Shown: piece after piece, positions 36,929 to 46,227 of the stretch | Layout: each line of letters opens with the position of its first letter | Position numbering within the stretch: the first letter of the stretch is position 1 | Origin: Chryseobacterium sp. ZHDP1 | GTDB lineage: Bacteria; Bacteroidota; Bacteroidia; Flavobacteriales; Weeksellaceae | Direction: 5' to 3' | NCBI RefSeq assembly: GCF_018603435.1 | Contig: NZ_CP075682.1 | Coordinates: 4,774,001 to 4,838,000 of the forward strand | Length of the DNA stretch: 64,000 bases | The notes under the pieces: model-generated | Told to the model about the DNA's origin: nothing | What the model saw: the letters and a program-made list of their open reading frames with translations, nothing else | Database searches by the model: none | Translations under genes and position numbers: made by a program

Positions 36929-37411
36929 ATGAAACAGGAAAAAGAGATAAGACATCAGGACAGTATTTGTACCAACGAAAGTCAACTTAGGCACAAATGG
37001 TACCACAATTTAAAATATATGATCGTTGGAATATTATTCGGGATCATCTTTGTAAAAGCAGAAATTATAAGCTGGTTCAGAATTCAGGAAATGTTCCGGT
37101 TACAGTCTTTTCACATGTACGGCGTTATCGGAAGTGCCGTTTTAACGGGAATGATTGCCGTATTGATCATTAAAAAATTTAATATCAAAACTATTTATGG
37201 CGAAAAAATTTCCATTGCTCCAAAGAAATTTAATAAAGGGCAAATTTATGGCGGACTGATCTTCGGATTTGGCTGGGCAATTACAGGAGCCTGCCCAGGA
37301 CCGCTTTTCGCACAGATCGGAACCGGAGCTTTTGCGGTAGCTATCACTTTGCTGAGTGCTATTTTCGGGACTTGGATGTATGGATATTTCAGGGAAAAAT
37401 TACCTCATTAA
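36929..37411 (+). CDS. YeeE/YedE family membrane protein, second half
   Basis: A 160-residue protein with four helices and the second-half signature FGFGWAITGACPGPLFAQIG (Cys in GACPGP). It starts 9 bp after the first half, so both are co-translated. Together they should form the sulfur-anion channel that feeds or relieves the MBL/rhodanese pathway. A clear terminator follows. Confidence 0.88.
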   Translation: MKQEKEIRHQDSICTNESQLRHKWYHNLKYMIVGILFGIIFVKAEIISWFRIQEMFRLQSFHMYGVIGSAVLTGMIAVLIIKKFNIKTIYGEKISIAPKKFNKGQIYGGLIFGFGWAITGACPGPLFAQIGTGAFAVAITLLSAIFGTWMYGYFREKLPH

Positions 37412-37429
37412 TTTCAATAAAATCATTTG

Positions 37430-37457
37430 AGCGGTAGAAAATCTACCGCTTTTTTTA
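37430..37457 (+). terminator. Terminator of the sulfur block
   Basis: AGCGGTAGA, loop AAA, TCTACCGCT, then TTTTTTT. The stem is perfect over 9 bp. Confidence 0.9.
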
Positions 37458-37507
37458 TTTCATCTTCATGCGAAAAATCCTTAATTTGGAGCCAAATAAA
37501 TCTGAGT

Positions 37508-38503
37508 ATGCAAAGTAGAAGAAAGTTTCTGAAAAAATCTGCCGTCGCTTCACTGGCTTTAGCGGTAAATCCGTTGGATCTGTTAGCTAAAAATCAGCCT
37601 GAAAATAACAAGACAATCATTAATAAACCGATCGTTCTTTCCACATGGAATTTCGGTTTAAAAGCCAATGAAGAAGCCTGGACGATTCTCGGAAAAGGAG
37701 GAAGAGCTTTGGATGCAGTGGAAAAAGGAGTCCGCCTTGTGGAAAATGATCCGGCAGAGAGAAGTGTAGGTTACGGCGGTCGTCCCGACAGAGACGGAAG
37801 AGTGACTTTAGATGCCTGTATTATGGACGAAAATTACAACATCGGGTCTGTTGCCTGTCTGGAAAATATTAAAAATCCGATTTCTGTAGCAAGAGCTGTG
37901 ATGGAAAAAACACCTCACGTAATGCTGGTTGGAGATGGAGCTTTGCAGTTTGCCATTTCGCAGGGATTTAAAAAAGAAAATATTCTCACTCCCGAATCCG
38001 AAAAAGAATGGAAAGAATGGCTGAAAGACAGCAAATATCAGCCGATCGTCAATATCGAAAATCACGATACAATCGGAATGATCGCTCTGGATACAAACGG
38101 AAATCTTTCCGGAGCCTGTACAACAAGCGGAATGGCTTTCAAAATGCACGGAAGAGTAGGAGATTCACCGATTATAGGGGCGGGTTTGTTTGTTGATAAT
38201 GAGGTAGGTGCAGCAACAGCAACCGGTCATGGTGAAGAAGTGATCCGAACCGTAGGAACGCATTTGGTGGTAGAATTAATGAGACAGGGAAGAACGCCGC
38301 AACAGGCTTGTAAAGAAGCGGTTGAAAGAATTGTAAAAATTACACAGCGTAGAAATAAAAATCTGAAGGATATTCAGGTGGGTTTTATTGCCCTTAATAA
38401 AAAAGGGGAATATGGCTCCTACTGCATTCAGGATGGGTTTAATTTTGCAGTGTACGATCAGAAAGGAAACCGTCTGGAAAAACCCGGTTTTGCATTAAAA
38501 TAG
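37508..38503 (+). CDS. N4-(beta-N-acetylglucosaminyl)-L-asparaginase (glycosylasparaginase)
   Basis: About 331 residues from the ATG at 37508; the in-frame region before it runs through the terminator and is not coding. A Tat-like signal peptide is seen (SRRKFLKKSAVASLALAV). The Ntn-hydrolase is made as a precursor cleaved before the catalytic Thr of HDTIGMIALD (near residue 181). Substrate-site residues WKEW, GRVGDSPIIGAG and ATGHGE follow the family. It splits the GlcNAc-Asn bond left after N-glycan trimming. It is similar in plan to the well-studied enzyme of Elizabethkingia (Flavobacterium) meningosepticum. Confidence 0.9.
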   Translation: MQSRRKFLKKSAVASLALAVNPLDLLAKNQPENNKTIINKPIVLSTWNFGLKANEEAWTILGKGGRALDAVEKGVRLVENDPAERSVGYGGRPDRDGRVTLDACIMDENYNIGSVACLENIKNPISVARAVMEKTPHVMLVGDGALQFAISQGFKKENILTPESEKEWKEWLKDSKYQPIVNIENHDTIGMIALDTNGNLSGACTTSGMAFKMHGRVGDSPIIGAGLFVDNEVGAATATGHGEEVIRTVGTHLVVELMRQGRTPQQACKEAVERIVKITQRRNKNLKDIQVGFIALNKKGEYGSYCIQDGFNFAVYDQKGNRLEKPGFALK

Positions 38504-38513
38504 ATGTAGTCAT

Positions 38514-38582
38514 CAATAGGAACGGGCTTTAGCCCGTCTTTCAAAATAAAAAATCCATTGGCTTTAGCCAAAACTTAAATTA
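38514..38582. repeat. Single copy of the GGGCTTTAGCCC/GGCTTTAGCCAAAACTT repeat
   Basis: ATCAATAGGAACGGGCTTTA, then GCCCGT, then TTGGCTTTAGCCAAAACTTAA. It matches the core of the array at 33873-34600. The hairpin ACGGGCTTTAGCCCGT keeps pairing although its base pairs differ from the array copies (compensating G-C for A-T). Confidence 0.65.
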
Positions 38583-38587
38583 AAAAA

Positions 38588-39250
38588 ATGTCAAAAATAG
38601 AAATAGCATGTTTCAATCCGGAATCTGCAATCATTGCTTTTGAAAACGGTGCAGACCGAATAGAATTGTGCGACGGATTAAGCGAAGGAGGAACCACACC
38701 TGATTTTGAAACCGTAAAACAACTTAGAGAAAAAATCAATATTCCGATCTTTGTGATGGTTCGTCCTCGTGGTGGAGATTTCACGTACACTGATGAAGAA
38801 TTTGAGCAGATGAAATCAGATCTGGTTCAATTAAAATCTTTAAACGTAGACGGTTTCGTGTTCGGAATTCTGGATGAAAATAATGAAGTGAATATTGAAC
38901 AGAATAAAACTTTGGTAGAACTGGCAAAACCTCTTCCATGTACGTTTCACCGTGCCTTCGACCGTGCGAAAGATTTAGAAAAATCATTGGAAAAAGTCAT
39001 TGAATGCGGCTTTACAACCATCCTTACTTCCGGACAGAAACCCAATGTTTCGGAAGGAAAGGAAAATATTAGAAAATTAGTAGAGTTATCCAATGGCAGA
39101 ATAGAAATTCTTGTCGGTAGCGGACTTCGCTCATCCAATATCGAAGAAATCAGGGGATTTACCAAAGCCGGATATTTTCATTCTTCAGCAATTACGGACG
39201 GCGGAGCTTTTGCGAATGCTGAAGAGATTGTTGCTTTGAAGAATAAATAA
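38588..39250 (+). CDS. cutC: CutC family protein
   Basis: A 220-residue TIM-barrel protein of the CutC family: EIACFNPESAIIAFENGADRIELCDGLSEGGTTPDF at the start, FVMVRPRGGDFTYT, CTFHRAFDRAKD and ILTSGQKPN are all diagnostic. It was named for copper tolerance, but its enzymatic role is not settled. It lies between two glycan-degrading enzymes. Confidence 0.93.
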   Translation: MSKIEIACFNPESAIIAFENGADRIELCDGLSEGGTTPDFETVKQLREKINIPIFVMVRPRGGDFTYTDEEFEQMKSDLVQLKSLNVDGFVFGILDENNEVNIEQNKTLVELAKPLPCTFHRAFDRAKDLEKSLEKVIECGFTTILTSGQKPNVSEGKENIRKLVELSNGRIEILVGSGLRSSNIEEIRGFTKAGYFHSSAITDGGAFANAEEIVALKNK

Positions 39251-39284
39251 TAATATGAAATTTTAACTAAAAAATATACGCCAA

Positions 39285-39367
39285 GTTTGTCATTCTGAAT
39301 GAAACGAAGTGAAGTGAAGAATCTAAATATAAATGCTGAGATTCTTCCTTCGTCAGAATGACAAAAC
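39285..39367. repeat. Palindromic GTCATTCTGA repeat
   Basis: GTCATTCTGA ... GAAGAATCT on the left and AGATTCTTCCTTCGTCAGAATGAC on the right form a long interrupted inverted repeat that would fold into a hairpin of over 60 nt. Related pieces lie at 41930-41998 and 4504-4530. It fills the gap between cutC and the beta-mannosidase gene. Confidence 0.65.
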
Positions 39368-39397
39368 GTTTGAATTTTACTAATAATCAATCTCTTA

Positions 39398-41881
39398 ATG
39401 AAAAAATCCATACTTTTTACTTTCCTTTTCATACAAATCTTTACCAATGCACAAACTTCAGAGCGCAATTTATCCTCTGAAAAATGGAAATTCAAAAATG
39501 CCAAAGAGAATAATTGGTTGACTGCTTCTGTTCCGGGAACTGTTCATCTGGATTTGATGAATAACAAAATTATACCCGATCCGTATAAGGATGAAAACGA
39601 AAAAAAAGTACAATGGATAGAAAATGAAGACTGGGATTATCAGACGTCATTTAACATTTCTTCAAAGGATTTAGAAAATCAAAATATTGAATTGATTTTT
39701 AATGGATTGGATACGTTTTCTGAAATTTATTTAAATGGAAAATTGATTGAATCGACAGATAATATGTTCAGAAAATGGACAATTCCGGTTAAACAAAGTT
39801 TAAAAAAAGGTGAGAATGTTTTACAGGTAAAATTCAGGTCTGCGGTAAATGTCGGAAAAGAATTAGCCCAAAAAGTTCCTTTCATCATGCCGGAATCTCC
39901 GAGAAGTTTTGTGAGAAAAGCGCAATATCAGTTCGGTTGGGATTGGGGACCGAGATTAGTAACGGCAGGAATCTGGAAAGACGTTAAGTTGAATTTCTGG
40001 AATGCTGCAAGACTTGATCATGTAAAAATCGAACAAAAAAATTTAACAAAGCAAAAAGCGGATTTAAACATTCAGGCTGAAATTTTTACTGAAAAAGAAG
40101 GAAAATACACTTTTTCAATTAACGGAAAATCTCAAAATATTTCTTTAAAATCCGGATTGAATTTAATTTCAATTCCTTATCAGATTCAAAATCCGAAATT
40201 ATGGCAGCCTAACGGTTGGGGAAATCCGAACTTATACGATATCAAAGTTTCTTTGCAAAAAGATTCAAAAATGATTGCTGAAAAATCTGAAAAAATCGGA
40301 CTGAGAACAGTTGAATTAATTCAGGAAAAAGATGAAAAAGGAAAATCATTTTACTTCAAAGTGAACGGAAAACCAATGTATACCAAAGGAACCAATTGGA
40401 TTCCGGGCGATAGTTTTTCTCCGAGAATGACCAAAGAAAAATATCAGCAGTTGATTAAAGCCTGTAAGGATGCGAATATGAATATGATCCGCGTTTGGGG
40501 AGGCGGAATTTATGAAGATGACGAATTCTACAAAGCCTGCGACGAAAATGGAATTTTGGTGTGGCAGGATTTTATGTTTGCAGGAAGTTTTTATCCGTCC
40601 GATGAAAACTTTCAGAAAAATGTAGAATTGGAAGTGAAAGACCAGATCGAAAGGATTCAGAATCATCCTTCTTTGGCTTTGTGGTGCGGAAATAACGAAA
40701 TCGATGAAGCGATTGTCAATTGGGGGTATCAGAAACAATTCAAATATTCAAAAGAAGATTCGCTGCAGGTTTGGAAAGATTACAAGAAAATTTTTCATGA
40801 AGTAATTCCCAATGCCATTCAAAAATATGCGTCTTCGGATAAGCAAATCTATTGGGAAAGCTCACCGTCCATCGGATGGGGGCATAAAGAAAGCCTTACG
40901 GAAGGCGATTCCCATTATTGGGGCGTTTGGTGGGGAGAACAGACGTTTGAAATATGCAATGAAAAAGTTCCGCGTTTTGCTTCGGAATATGGTTTTCAGG
41001 GAATGCCGACATTGGAAACTACAAAATCTATGTTTTCGGGAAATCCTGATTTAAGCTTACAAAATGGAACCATAAAAGCTCATGAAAAACATTCCAGAGG
41101 CTGGGAAATTATTGAAAATTACATGAAGCGTGATTATAAAGTTCCGACAGATTTTGTGAAGTATAATTATGTTTCGCAGTTGCTTCAGGCTCGTGGAATG
41201 CAGATTGCCATTGAAGCACACCGCAGAGCAAAACCTTATAATATGGGAACTTTATACTGGCAACTGAACGATTGTTGGCCTGTTGTTTCGTGGTCTTCCA
41301 TAGATTATTCAGGAAACTGGAAAGCATTGCATTATCAGGTGAAAAGGAGCTTTGAAAATCAGGTGATTTTAATGGCAGAAAAAGAAGGAATACTTACTTT
41401 TTATGCCATTAATGATCAGACACGAAAATTTGATGATGTTTTTGTGGAAATAGAGATCGTTAATTTTCAAGGGAAAGTTTTAGACGAAATAACAACAGTT
41501 CCCAATGGAAAAACACTGGAAGAAATTGTACCATTCGATCCGATCGAAATTCAAAATCTGGTTTCTGATTCCAATAGAAATGAAACGTTTTTAAAATTGA
41601 CTTTAAAAGATACCAACGGAAAGATAATTGCCGAAAGCAACTATTTCTTCGCAAAGCCCAAAGATTTAAAATTAACAAAACCTGCACTTAAAATCAGGAA
41701 AATATCTGCCACTGAAATTGAAATTTCTACAGATGTTTTGGCAAAAGACGTTTATCTGATGGGAGATACCCATTTCAGCGATAATTTTTTCGATCTTCTT
41801 CCAAAAACAGCCAAAAGAATTATCCTTTCAAAACCATTGGAGAAAATAGAGGTAATGAGCTTGTTTGATACAATGAATTAA
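39398..41881 (+). CDS. Secreted beta-mannosidase, GH2
   Basis: An 827-residue protein with a signal peptide (about 1-19). The GH2 N-terminal jelly roll (about 25-195), Ig-like domain and TIM barrel follow. The acid/base Glu is in WCGNNEIDEA (near residue 433) and the nucleophile Glu in ASEYGFQG (near residue 530). MIRVWGGGIYEDDEFY and GTLYWQLNDCWPVVSW are typical of beta-mannosidases rather than galactosidases. It removes the core beta-1,4-mannose of N-glycans. Confidence 0.92.
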   Translation: MKKSILFTFLFIQIFTNAQTSERNLSSEKWKFKNAKENNWLTASVPGTVHLDLMNNKIIPDPYKDENEKKVQWIENEDWDYQTSFNISSKDLENQNIELIFNGLDTFSEIYLNGKLIESTDNMFRKWTIPVKQSLKKGENVLQVKFRSAVNVGKELAQKVPFIMPESPRSFVRKAQYQFGWDWGPRLVTAGIWKDVKLNFWNAARLDHVKIEQKNLTKQKADLNIQAEIFTEKEGKYTFSINGKSQNISLKSGLNLISIPYQIQNPKLWQPNGWGNPNLYDIKVSLQKDSKMIAEKSEKIGLRTVELIQEKDEKGKSFYFKVNGKPMYTKGTNWIPGDSFSPRMTKEKYQQLIKACKDANMNMIRVWGGGIYEDDEFYKACDENGILVWQDFMFAGSFYPSDENFQKNVELEVKDQIERIQNHPSLALWCGNNEIDEAIVNWGYQKQFKYSKEDSLQVWKDYKKIFHEVIPNAIQKYASSDKQIYWESSPSIGWGHKESLTEGDSHYWGVWWGEQTFEICNEKVPRFASEYGFQGMPTLETTKSMFSGNPDLSLQNGTIKAHEKHSRGWEIIENYMKRDYKVPTDFVKYNYVSQLLQARGMQIAIEAHRRAKPYNMGTLYWQLNDCWPVVSWSSIDYSGNWKALHYQVKRSFENQVILMAEKEGILTFYAINDQTRKFDDVFVEIEIVNFQGKVLDEITTVPNGKTLEEIVPFDPIEIQNLVSDSNRNETFLKLTLKDTNGKIIAESNYFFAKPKDLKLTKPALKIRKISATEIEISTDVLAKDVYLMGDTHFSDNFFDLLPKTAKRIILSKPLEKIEVMSLFDTMN

Positions 41882-41929
41882 ATTTATATATAGTTACCAT
41901 TCTAAACATATACTGAAAGTTTACGAACA

Positions 41930-41998
41930 AAGTTAAGAAGCGGAATGAAGAATTTATAATATTTTCGTAGAGATTCTTCCTTCGTCAGAATGACAAAA
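41930..41998. repeat. Degenerate GTCATTCTGA palindrome
   Basis: The right arm AGATTCTTCCTTCGTCAGAATGAC (41971-41994) is identical to that at 39285-39367. The left arm is decayed (GCGGAATGAAGAATTT). It lies downstream of the beta-mannosidase gene. Confidence 0.55.
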
Positions 41999-42096
41999 AT
42001 AAAGTTTTTTGATAATGGAAAATAAGCGATTAAAAAATCTTCAGATATCTCCATTAAAAAGAAATCAACCGTAAATTTGCACAATAATTCAAAACT

Positions 42097-43011
42097 ATGG
42101 TAAATTTTGTTCTGATTGCAGTGTGCATTATCGCGGGAATGGTTTTCAAAGCAACAAAATCCATCCATCCCGATGCACATAAAGGAATCAACACCTGGAT
42201 TCTCTATCTTGCGCTTCCGGCGGTTTCATTCAAATATTTACCGAAAGTTCACTGGTCGGCAGAAATGCTGTTTCCTGTGGTGGCGACTTTTCTTACAGCG
42301 GTTTTCTGCTTTTTCTTTATGATGTTTTACAGCAAAAGTAAAGGTTATTCACGGCGTTCCCGAAGCACTCTGGAACTTGTAAGCGGCTACAGCAATACTT
42401 CGTTTATCGGTTTTCCGCTTATTTCGGCTTTTTACGGAGAAAGCTTACTGAGCATTGCCATTATCTGTGATCAGACCATGTTTTTTGCACTTTCAACATT
42501 AGGAATTATTGCGGCTTTAAAAGGCGGAAGCAAATCCGGAAAGATCAGCGCGGCATTTATTCTGAAAAGACTCATTACATTTCCACCTTTAATTGGCTGT
42601 ATTGCTGCATTAGTTTTGTCTCAATTCGTCGATTTCACTTCCGCAGAACCTTTTTTCGATAAATTAGCAGCCACAGTTAGTCCTTTAGCTTTATTTTCAG
42701 TCGGATTACAACTGAAATTCAATGGCTGGAAAAAACTGATTCCCCAAATGTCCGTTTCCATGTTTTACAAACTTATTCTGGCTCCGGCAATAACGCTCGG
42801 ATTAGCACTTTTACTCGGAATAAAAGGAAATATTGCCAGAATTACCATCTTCGAATCAGCAATGCCTACAGTCGTTACCTCAAGCATTATTGCGGAGCAG
42901 TACCGATTAAATACAAAACTTACCAATTTAACGATCGGCTTCAGTATTATTGCGGCGTTTTTCACTTCTGCAGTCTGGTTTTACATTATCGATTACTTCT
43001 TTAGTGGATAA
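42097..43011 (+). CDS. AEC family (auxin efflux carrier-like) transporter
   Basis: A 304-residue permease with about ten TM helices in two five-helix halves. GINTWILYLALPAVSFKYL near the N-terminus, SGYSNTSFIGFPLISAFYG and FESAMPTVVTSSIIAEQY near the C-terminus are AEC hallmarks. Family members carry malate, malonate and other organic anions; the substrate here is not known. Confidence 0.87.
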   Translation: MVNFVLIAVCIIAGMVFKATKSIHPDAHKGINTWILYLALPAVSFKYLPKVHWSAEMLFPVVATFLTAVFCFFFMMFYSKSKGYSRRSRSTLELVSGYSNTSFIGFPLISAFYGESLLSIAIICDQTMFFALSTLGIIAALKGGSKSGKISAAFILKRLITFPPLIGCIAALVLSQFVDFTSAEPFFDKLAATVSPLALFSVGLQLKFNGWKKLIPQMSVSMFYKLILAPAITLGLALLLGIKGNIARITIFESAMPTVVTSSIIAEQYRLNTKLTNLTIGFSIIAAFFTSAVWFYIIDYFFSG

Positions 43012-43620
43012 TGGCAACTATTGTTTTTAATGTAAAAACTATACAAAAAGATAAGTAACAATTTAGCCAAAACGTATGCTGAATTTCGGTTAAAATCAAT
43101 TTTGATTAGAAATCTTTACATTGAACTAAAGCTTAACTTTCTCAAACTCTTAAACTCTTAAACTCTCAAACCCTTCAACATTTTTTTGGAGCTTTTTCCG
43201 GCTTTTCACTGTATCTTTTGGGTTACGGGCTCCGCCTTGCTCCGCCCGCAACCCAAAAGGATGCCGTTGCAATCCGGGCTAAAAAAACTCATGGCAACGA
43301 GCAACACGACGAGACAATCTCCAATTGAACAGATAGATTTTAAAAACTTTGTATGTTTCAGAGTCTTTCAAAACGAAAAAATTCCTTTTGATAATAAGCT
43401 TTAAGTATTTCATCTCATTCGCTAAGTGAAACGCCTTAGCGAACGAAAAAATATACATAATCATTTAAAGAAAATCTTAACGGTCATTGCGTTTAAAAAA
43501 GCATATCAATCAAAGATTTTTCCTGAATGATCTACTTAAAAAGTATCCCATAAAAACACACCACCAAAAAAATTGCAGTTCACAAAAGAAAAAATTAATT
43601 TTACACTTTAAATTTTTCCC
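43012..43620. other. Repeat-rich intergenic region upstream of priA
   Basis: 609 bp with no gene. In order: a fragment of the TTTAGCCAAAAC/AATTTCGGTTAAA repeat (43060-43130), a micro-repeat run of AAACTCTT/AAACTCTC words (43138-43180), variable-core repeat copy C (43186-43286), then AT-rich sequence up to the TTG start of priA. Confidence 0.6.
43186..43286 (+). repeat. Variable-core hairpin repeat, copy C
   Basis: Constant flanks TTGGAGCTTTTTCCGGCTTT (left) and TGCCGTTGCAATCCGGGCTA (right) enclose a GC-rich hairpin. CTTTTGGGTTACGGGC pairs with GCCCGCAACCCAAAAG, with one mismatch and a 13-nt loop. The core is unrelated to those of copies A and B. Confidence 0.65.
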
Positions 43621-46068
43621 TTGAATTACGCCCAGATTGTTTTACCGTTAAACCTAAAAGGATCTTTCACCTATAAAGTTCCTGAAGAGCTGCAAACCGG
43701 AATTCTGACAGGAATGAGGGTTTTGGTTCCTTTTGGCGGCAAAAAAATCTATACGGGAATTGTTTTTGAACTTCACAACAATGCGCCGGAAACATTTGTA
43801 GCAAAAGAAGTTATCAGTCTTCTCGACGATCAGCCGATTGTTCCGCAGGAGCAGATTAAATTCTGGAACTGGCTTTCCGACTATTACTTGTGCGGTTTGG
43901 GAGAAATTTACCGTTTTGCATTTCCTTCGTCCCTCAAACTCGAAAGTGAAACATATTTAAAGCTAAAACCCAATGTAAAAGTTGATTTTGAGAACCTCGA
44001 TGTCAACGAAATGTATCTTATTCAGGCTTTGGAAGTACGGCAGTTGATTAATCTAACTGACATCGAAGCTTTTATTCCTAAAAAAGATATCATTAAAACC
44101 GTCAATTCGTTAATCGATTTGCAGTACATTGAAATCGACGAGAAAATTGCCGAAAAATACAGAGCGAAAGAAGTTGCCTACGTAAAAATCAATGATGAGG
44201 TTTTACAGCGTCAAAATCTTACAGAAATACTTTTATCCTTAAAAAGAGCGCAAAAGCAGAAAGATCTTTTCCTCCATATTTTAGAAAAGCAGACCGAAAA
44301 TCCTGATTTGCCCATCAAAAAATCAGAACTTTTTGAAGACGGATATTTCGGAAGCTCGCATTTTAAGGCTTTGGCAGATAAAAATCTGGTCGAAGAATAT
44401 TATATGCAGAAAGACCGCATCGAAAGCTATGAAGGTGAAATAGAACAGATCGAAGAACTTTCGGAAGCCCAGAAAGAAGCGAAAAATGAAGTGGATGAAG
44501 CCTTTGAAGAAGGGAAAAATGTCCTGCTTCACGGAGTAACTTCTTCCGGAAAAACCCATATTTATTTAGAAAAGATTGAAGAATGCATCAGCGAAGGAAA
44601 AAATGTACTGTTTTTACTTCCCGAAATTTCTTTAACCAAACAGATCACCCAAAGACTGGAAAAAAAATACGGTCGACAATTGGGATTTTACCATCAGAAA
44701 CTTACAGATTTTGAACGGGTTGAAGTCTGGAGAAGAATCAGGCAGAATGATATTAAAGTTTTAATAGGAACACGAAATTCTTTGTTTTTACCTTTTCAGA
44801 ATGTCGGGTTGGTTATTGTGGATGAAGAACATGATTCTGCGTATCGTCCGAGAGAAGTTTCTCCTTATTTCAATGCAAAAGATGCGGCACTGGTTTTTGG
44901 AAATTTTTATGGAGCAAAAGTCATTTTAGGCTCTGCAACACCTTCCGTAGAAAGCTATTACAACGCCAGAAAAGATAAAATGAAATATGTTTTTCTGGAA
45001 GAACGCTTTGGAAATGTCAATCTTCCTGAATATGAACTGATTAATTTCAAAGAAGCTCAGGAATCCAAAAAAGTATCCGGAAATTTTTCTTTACAGCTTA
45101 TTGACGAGATTAAAAATGTTATCGAAGAAAAAAATCAGGCAATCGTTCTTCATAACCGCCGTGGTTACGCCAATGTTGTGGAATGCGAAACCTGCGGTTA
45201 CGTAAACTATTGTTCCAATTGCGATGTGGTGATGACGTATCATAAAGCTGCCAATGAAATGAAATGTCATTACTGCGGACAGAGAGCCTCAAAACCCAAA
45301 GTTTGCCCAAAATGTCATTCCGAAAACCTGAATGAAAGAGGAGTAGGAGTAGAGCAGATCCATGAAGAAGTTTCTAAATTATTTCCCGATCAGGAAGTGG
45401 ACAGAATGGATGTAGATTCCATGAGAAAGAAATTTGCCTATGAAAAACTGTACGAAAAAATTGAAGACCGAGAGACAGACATTGTTGTCGGGACACAGAT
45501 GATCTCAAAAGGCCTGGATTTTGATCACATCGAGTTGGTTGCGATTCCGAAAGCGGATTCCTTATTATATGTTCAGGATTTCAGAGCAGAAGAAAGAGCT
45601 TATCAACTCATTACTCAGGTTTCCGGAAGAGCGGGAAGAGTTTCCGGAAAAGGAAAAGTTTTAATACAGACTTTTAATCCGGATCATTCTGTTTTTCAGT
45701 TAATTAAAATGAATAGTCCGGCGAAAATCTACAAATATATTTTAACGGAACGCCAGAAATTCCATTATCCGCCTTTTACAAAGCTTATTATGATTGAGCT
45801 GAAACACAGGAGAGAGGATAAAGCCAATCGTGCTTCCCAGTTTTTAGGATCAATCCTTAGAAAATATCTTCCCGAAGATTGTGTTCTGGGTCCGGAAAAA
45901 GCTCAGATTGCGCGACTTAACAATCTCTATCAGTTCCAGATCATGCTGAAACTTCCCAAAGGGAAAAAGTATGAAGAGTATAAAAAAAGGGTTTTAGCAA
46001 GTCTGAAAGAATTCGATGAAATTACTGCGTATCACAGCATCAGAAAAGACGTTTTTGTAGATTTTTAA
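43621..46068 (+). CDS. priA: Primosomal protein N' (replication restart helicase PriA)
   Basis: An 815-residue PriA. It starts with TTG, where the conserved N-terminal 3'-DNA-binding domain begins (NYAQIVLPLNLKGSFTYKVP). Helicase motifs are GVTSSGKTHIYLE (Walker A), VDEEHDSAYRP (Walker B) and GSATPSVESY. The zinc-binding block has eight cysteines (CETCGYVNYCSNC, CHYCG, CPKCH). SKGLDFDHIELV and QVSGRAGRVSGKGKV complete the core. Role: reloading the replisome at stalled forks. Confidence 0.95.
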   Translation: MNYAQIVLPLNLKGSFTYKVPEELQTGILTGMRVLVPFGGKKIYTGIVFELHNNAPETFVAKEVISLLDDQPIVPQEQIKFWNWLSDYYLCGLGEIYRFAFPSSLKLESETYLKLKPNVKVDFENLDVNEMYLIQALEVRQLINLTDIEAFIPKKDIIKTVNSLIDLQYIEIDEKIAEKYRAKEVAYVKINDEVLQRQNLTEILLSLKRAQKQKDLFLHILEKQTENPDLPIKKSELFEDGYFGSSHFKALADKNLVEEYYMQKDRIESYEGEIEQIEELSEAQKEAKNEVDEAFEEGKNVLLHGVTSSGKTHIYLEKIEECISEGKNVLFLLPEISLTKQITQRLEKKYGRQLGFYHQKLTDFERVEVWRRIRQNDIKVLIGTRNSLFLPFQNVGLVIVDEEHDSAYRPREVSPYFNAKDAALVFGNFYGAKVILGSATPSVESYYNARKDKMKYVFLEERFGNVNLPEYELINFKEAQESKKVSGNFSLQLIDEIKNVIEEKNQAIVLHNRRGYANVVECETCGYVNYCSNCDVVMTYHKAANEMKCHYCGQRASKPKVCPKCHSENLNERGVGVEQIHEEVSKLFPDQEVDRMDVDSMRKKFAYEKLYEKIEDRETDIVVGTQMISKGLDFDHIELVAIPKADSLLYVQDFRAEERAYQLITQVSGRAGRVSGKGKVLIQTFNPDHSVFQLIKMNSPAKIYKYILTERQKFHYPPFTKLIMIELKHRREDKANRASQFLGSILRKYLPEDCVLGPEKAQIARLNNLYQFQIMLKLPKGKKYEEYKKRVLASLKEFDEITAYHSIRKDVFVDF

Positions 46069-46227
46069 CAATTTTTAACAAACTTTATACTCTTTTTATA
46101 ATAGTCTACTGAACTGCCATACAACAATATTTTCTACATTTGATCGTTGATTATATGTTTGGTGTTTTCTATTTCAATTTAACCCGTTGATTTTTAAACC
46201 ATCCAAACTATAGCAAAAGTAAAATAG

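Noticed and set aside
46100..46130. Third copy of the candidate Rrf2 operator upstream of dacB
   Set aside because: Only TAGTCTACT matches; the other arm (GCCATAC) does not, so it is a half site at best.
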